A DNA stretch of 6,362 nucleotides from JBBTUF01 sp038063855 (lineage in GTDB: Bacteria; Patescibacteriota; Minisyncoccia; Ryanbacterales; GWA2-47-10b), in contig JBBTUF010000019.1 in NCBI GenBank assembly GCA_038063855.1, positions 1 through 6,362 on the forward strand, given 5' to 3'. A program made the translations under genes and the position numbers. Shown piece by piece: positions 5,163-6,362 of this stretch (the stretch's first letter is position 1; each line of letters begins with the position of its first letter). The notes beneath the pieces are model-generated. The model was not told the DNA's origin. It saw nothing but the letters and a program-made list of their open reading frames with translations, and did no database searches.

Positions 5163-5169
5163 GTTATGT
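5142..5169. repeat. Four degenerate tandem heptamers (GTTACAT-like) across a start codon
   Basis: Plus strand reads GTTACGT, GTTATAT, GTTTCAT, GTTATGT in immediate succession. The first three differ from GTTACAT by one base and the last by two. On the minus strand the array covers the ATG at 5162 and encodes the MKHITRN leader of the prepilin. Related heptamer arrays giving peptides such as MLHVTCY occur in Patescibacteria genes as I recall; this needs a search. Confidence 0.55.
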
Positions 5170-5173
5170 GCCG

Positions 5174-6362
5174 CTATGGCGTTGAAGTAATAATCCTTAA
5201 AGCATCATTCGACCTTACCGCCACATAAACCAGATTGTCTTCGTAATCAATGCCGCTTGCAACTTGAGGAAAATTAAAAGAACTTACAAGCGACAGATTT
5301 GAGGGATTAGAAATGTTCCAAACTTGAAATTCATTATTTGAATCAGAGGTACCAAAAAAAGCCAAACTATCTCTTGTTCGCAAATCATTTAAATCAACTG
5401 CGAGATCCACCGATCCAAGATTTTGGGGGGAAGAAGAACTTGAAACATCTATTATATGAAATTCATGATGATTAGTATGATTACCGCCCACAAGTCTGCC
5501 TAAATAAATCCTTGTACCAACGAGATATGCTACCTTGCCGTCTTCAGTATCGCCTGGCGCATCATAATTGCCTATTTGTGAAATACTCGCTGGATTACTT
5601 ATGTTCAACATCCTTAATTCGTCATCAGCGGAAACTGCGACATAAGCCACATTATTGAAAACATAAATGGAGTTGACGTCAGTATCCATTTCAAAACTCC
5701 CCAAAGAAGTTGGGCTTAAAGGATTAGAGACATCAAAAACATGAAACTCGGGGCCGGTCGCTTTTTTTGTGGCGATATAAATCTTTGAGTCAAAATAGAA
5801 AATCGTATTTCCGGCTCCGCCACTGCCGGAGACACCAGGCAAACTGGAAGAAGTAACAATTACCGGAGAATTTATATTGCTTACGTCGATAACGACAAGT
5901 TGTTTTGTGGTAGCTTGATTTGCGGCATAAACATAATTACCGGCGGCGTCCAACGCATTTAAACCTTTGCTGCCAACATTAATATCGGATTTAATAACGG
6001 GGTTTTGGCCGTCGGTTGCATCTATTATAAAAAAGTCTGGTTTTGAAACAGCGGAGGCTTCGGCAGACACATAAACAATCTTGTTCTTAACATCGAGATC
6101 GGTTGCAGAATTACCTGGCCCCAAATCAATCGAACCCAAAGTTCGGGGATTATTCCAATCACCAGAAAGTCCACCGCCCCCAGTATCTCCACCAGTTGCT
6201 TCAACCCCGGGCCAATTAGTAAGAAAGGTAACCAATTCCACGGTCAAGGTTCGCTCCGGAGAGGCTTCCCAAGTAACCGTACTCGAAACGCTTTTTTCGT
6301 TATTGTTAAGCGTGGTTATGCTGATTTTTCGAGTATAAACGATGCTTGAATCCTCGATTCCC
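5174..6362 (-). CDS. Pilin-like domain plus LVIVD-repeat beta-propeller (5' end missing)
   Basis: The reading frame is open to the window edge, giving the last 395 residues; codon phase starts at 6361. The first 50 visible residues (ending TFLTNW) resemble the C-terminal beta domain of a PilV-like minor pilin, so the missing N-terminus is predicted to carry a prepilin signal and helix. A glycine-rich linker follows (about 56-67). The rest is a series of LVIVD-type repeats with 'VYVA...L-V-IDVSNP-SP' signatures: FFIIDA (110), LVVIDVSN (155), FHVFDVSN (206), LRMLNISN (249), FHIIDVSS (301), FQVWNISN (345) and LRIITS (388), spaced 43-52 residues apart. Seven units suggest a seven-bladed propeller. 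It is likely an extracellular pilus-borne module for binding or adhesion; that role is inferred. It is first in the visible pilus cluster, 11 bp before the next gene. The stop lies at 5174-5176. Confidence 0.9.
   Translation of the reverse strand, partial: GIEDSSIVYTRKISITTLNNNEKSVSSTVTWEASPERTLTVELVTFLTNWPGVEATGGDTGGGGLSGDWNNPRTLGSIDLGPGNSATDLDVKNKIVYVSAEASAVSKPDFFIIDATDGQNPVIKSDINVGSKGLNALDAAGNYVYAANQATTKQLVVIDVSNINSPVIVTSSSLPGVSGSGGAGNTIFYFDSKIYIATKKATGPEFHVFDVSNPLSPTSLGSFEMDTDVNSIYVFNNVAYVAVSADDELRMLNISNPASISQIGNYDAPGDTEDGKVAYLVGTRIYLGRLVGGNHTNHHEFHIIDVSSSSSPQNLGSVDLAVDLNDLRTRDSLAFFGTSDSNNEFQVWNISNPSNLSLVSSFNFPQVASGIDYEDNLVYVAVRSNDALRIITSTP

Noticed and set aside
5174..6247. Propeller gene starting at 6247 (TTG)
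   Set aside because: The same frame stays open to the window edge, and the upstream residues form the start of a pilin-like beta domain, so the TTG is internal.

Overview
The window looks like a chromosomal piece from a small-genome bacterium of the Candidate Phyla Radiation (Patescibacteria, probably Parcubacteria-like). The reasons are a large Cys-rich 'CPxCR' zinc-ribbon protein of a type I associate with that group, a short DnaX with no tau extension, a run of prepilin-like genes ending in an LVIVD beta-propeller protein, few convincing Shine-Dalgarno sites, and short palindromic or tandem repeats lodged in gene starts. TAA, TAG and TGA all appear to act as stops, so the standard bacterial code fits. 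The lineage is inferred from gene content; no rRNA is present.

Layout, left to right. Positions 1-73 hold an inverted repeat downstream of a 589-residue Cys-rich zinc-ribbon protein (74-1843, minus). The 1844-2075 gap is the least ordinary part. It contains two clusters of alternating inverted repeats (1851-1949 and 2000-2044). Between and overlapping them lies an 18-codon ORF (1923-1979, minus) whose peptide repeats the start of the big Cys-rich protein. Next comes a PEBP/YbhB-like protein (2076-2525, minus). It is separated by only 23 bp from the divergent dnaX gene (2549-3667, plus), with symmetric -10 sequences in the gap. A perfect 32-bp palindrome at the dnaX stop codon serves as terminator between dnaX and the convergent pilin genes.

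From 3708 to the right edge all genes are on the minus strand and form a type IV pilus-like cluster. In transcription order these are a pilin-like/beta-propeller protein (5174-6362, cut by the window edge), a prepilin (4617-5162), a PilX-like membrane-anchored protein (4229-4633), and a canonical small prepilin (3708-4163) with its own extended -10 promoter. The first three are tightly packed (11-bp gap, then 17-bp overlap) and probably co-transcribed. The likely common role is a surface pilus carrying a propeller-bearing minor subunit.

The best candidates for something undescribed are (a) the Cys-rich gene with its palindromic leader and short homologous ORF, which could be a gene remnant or a translational switch, and (b) the pilin/propeller arrangement. 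Neither is proven by sequence alone.
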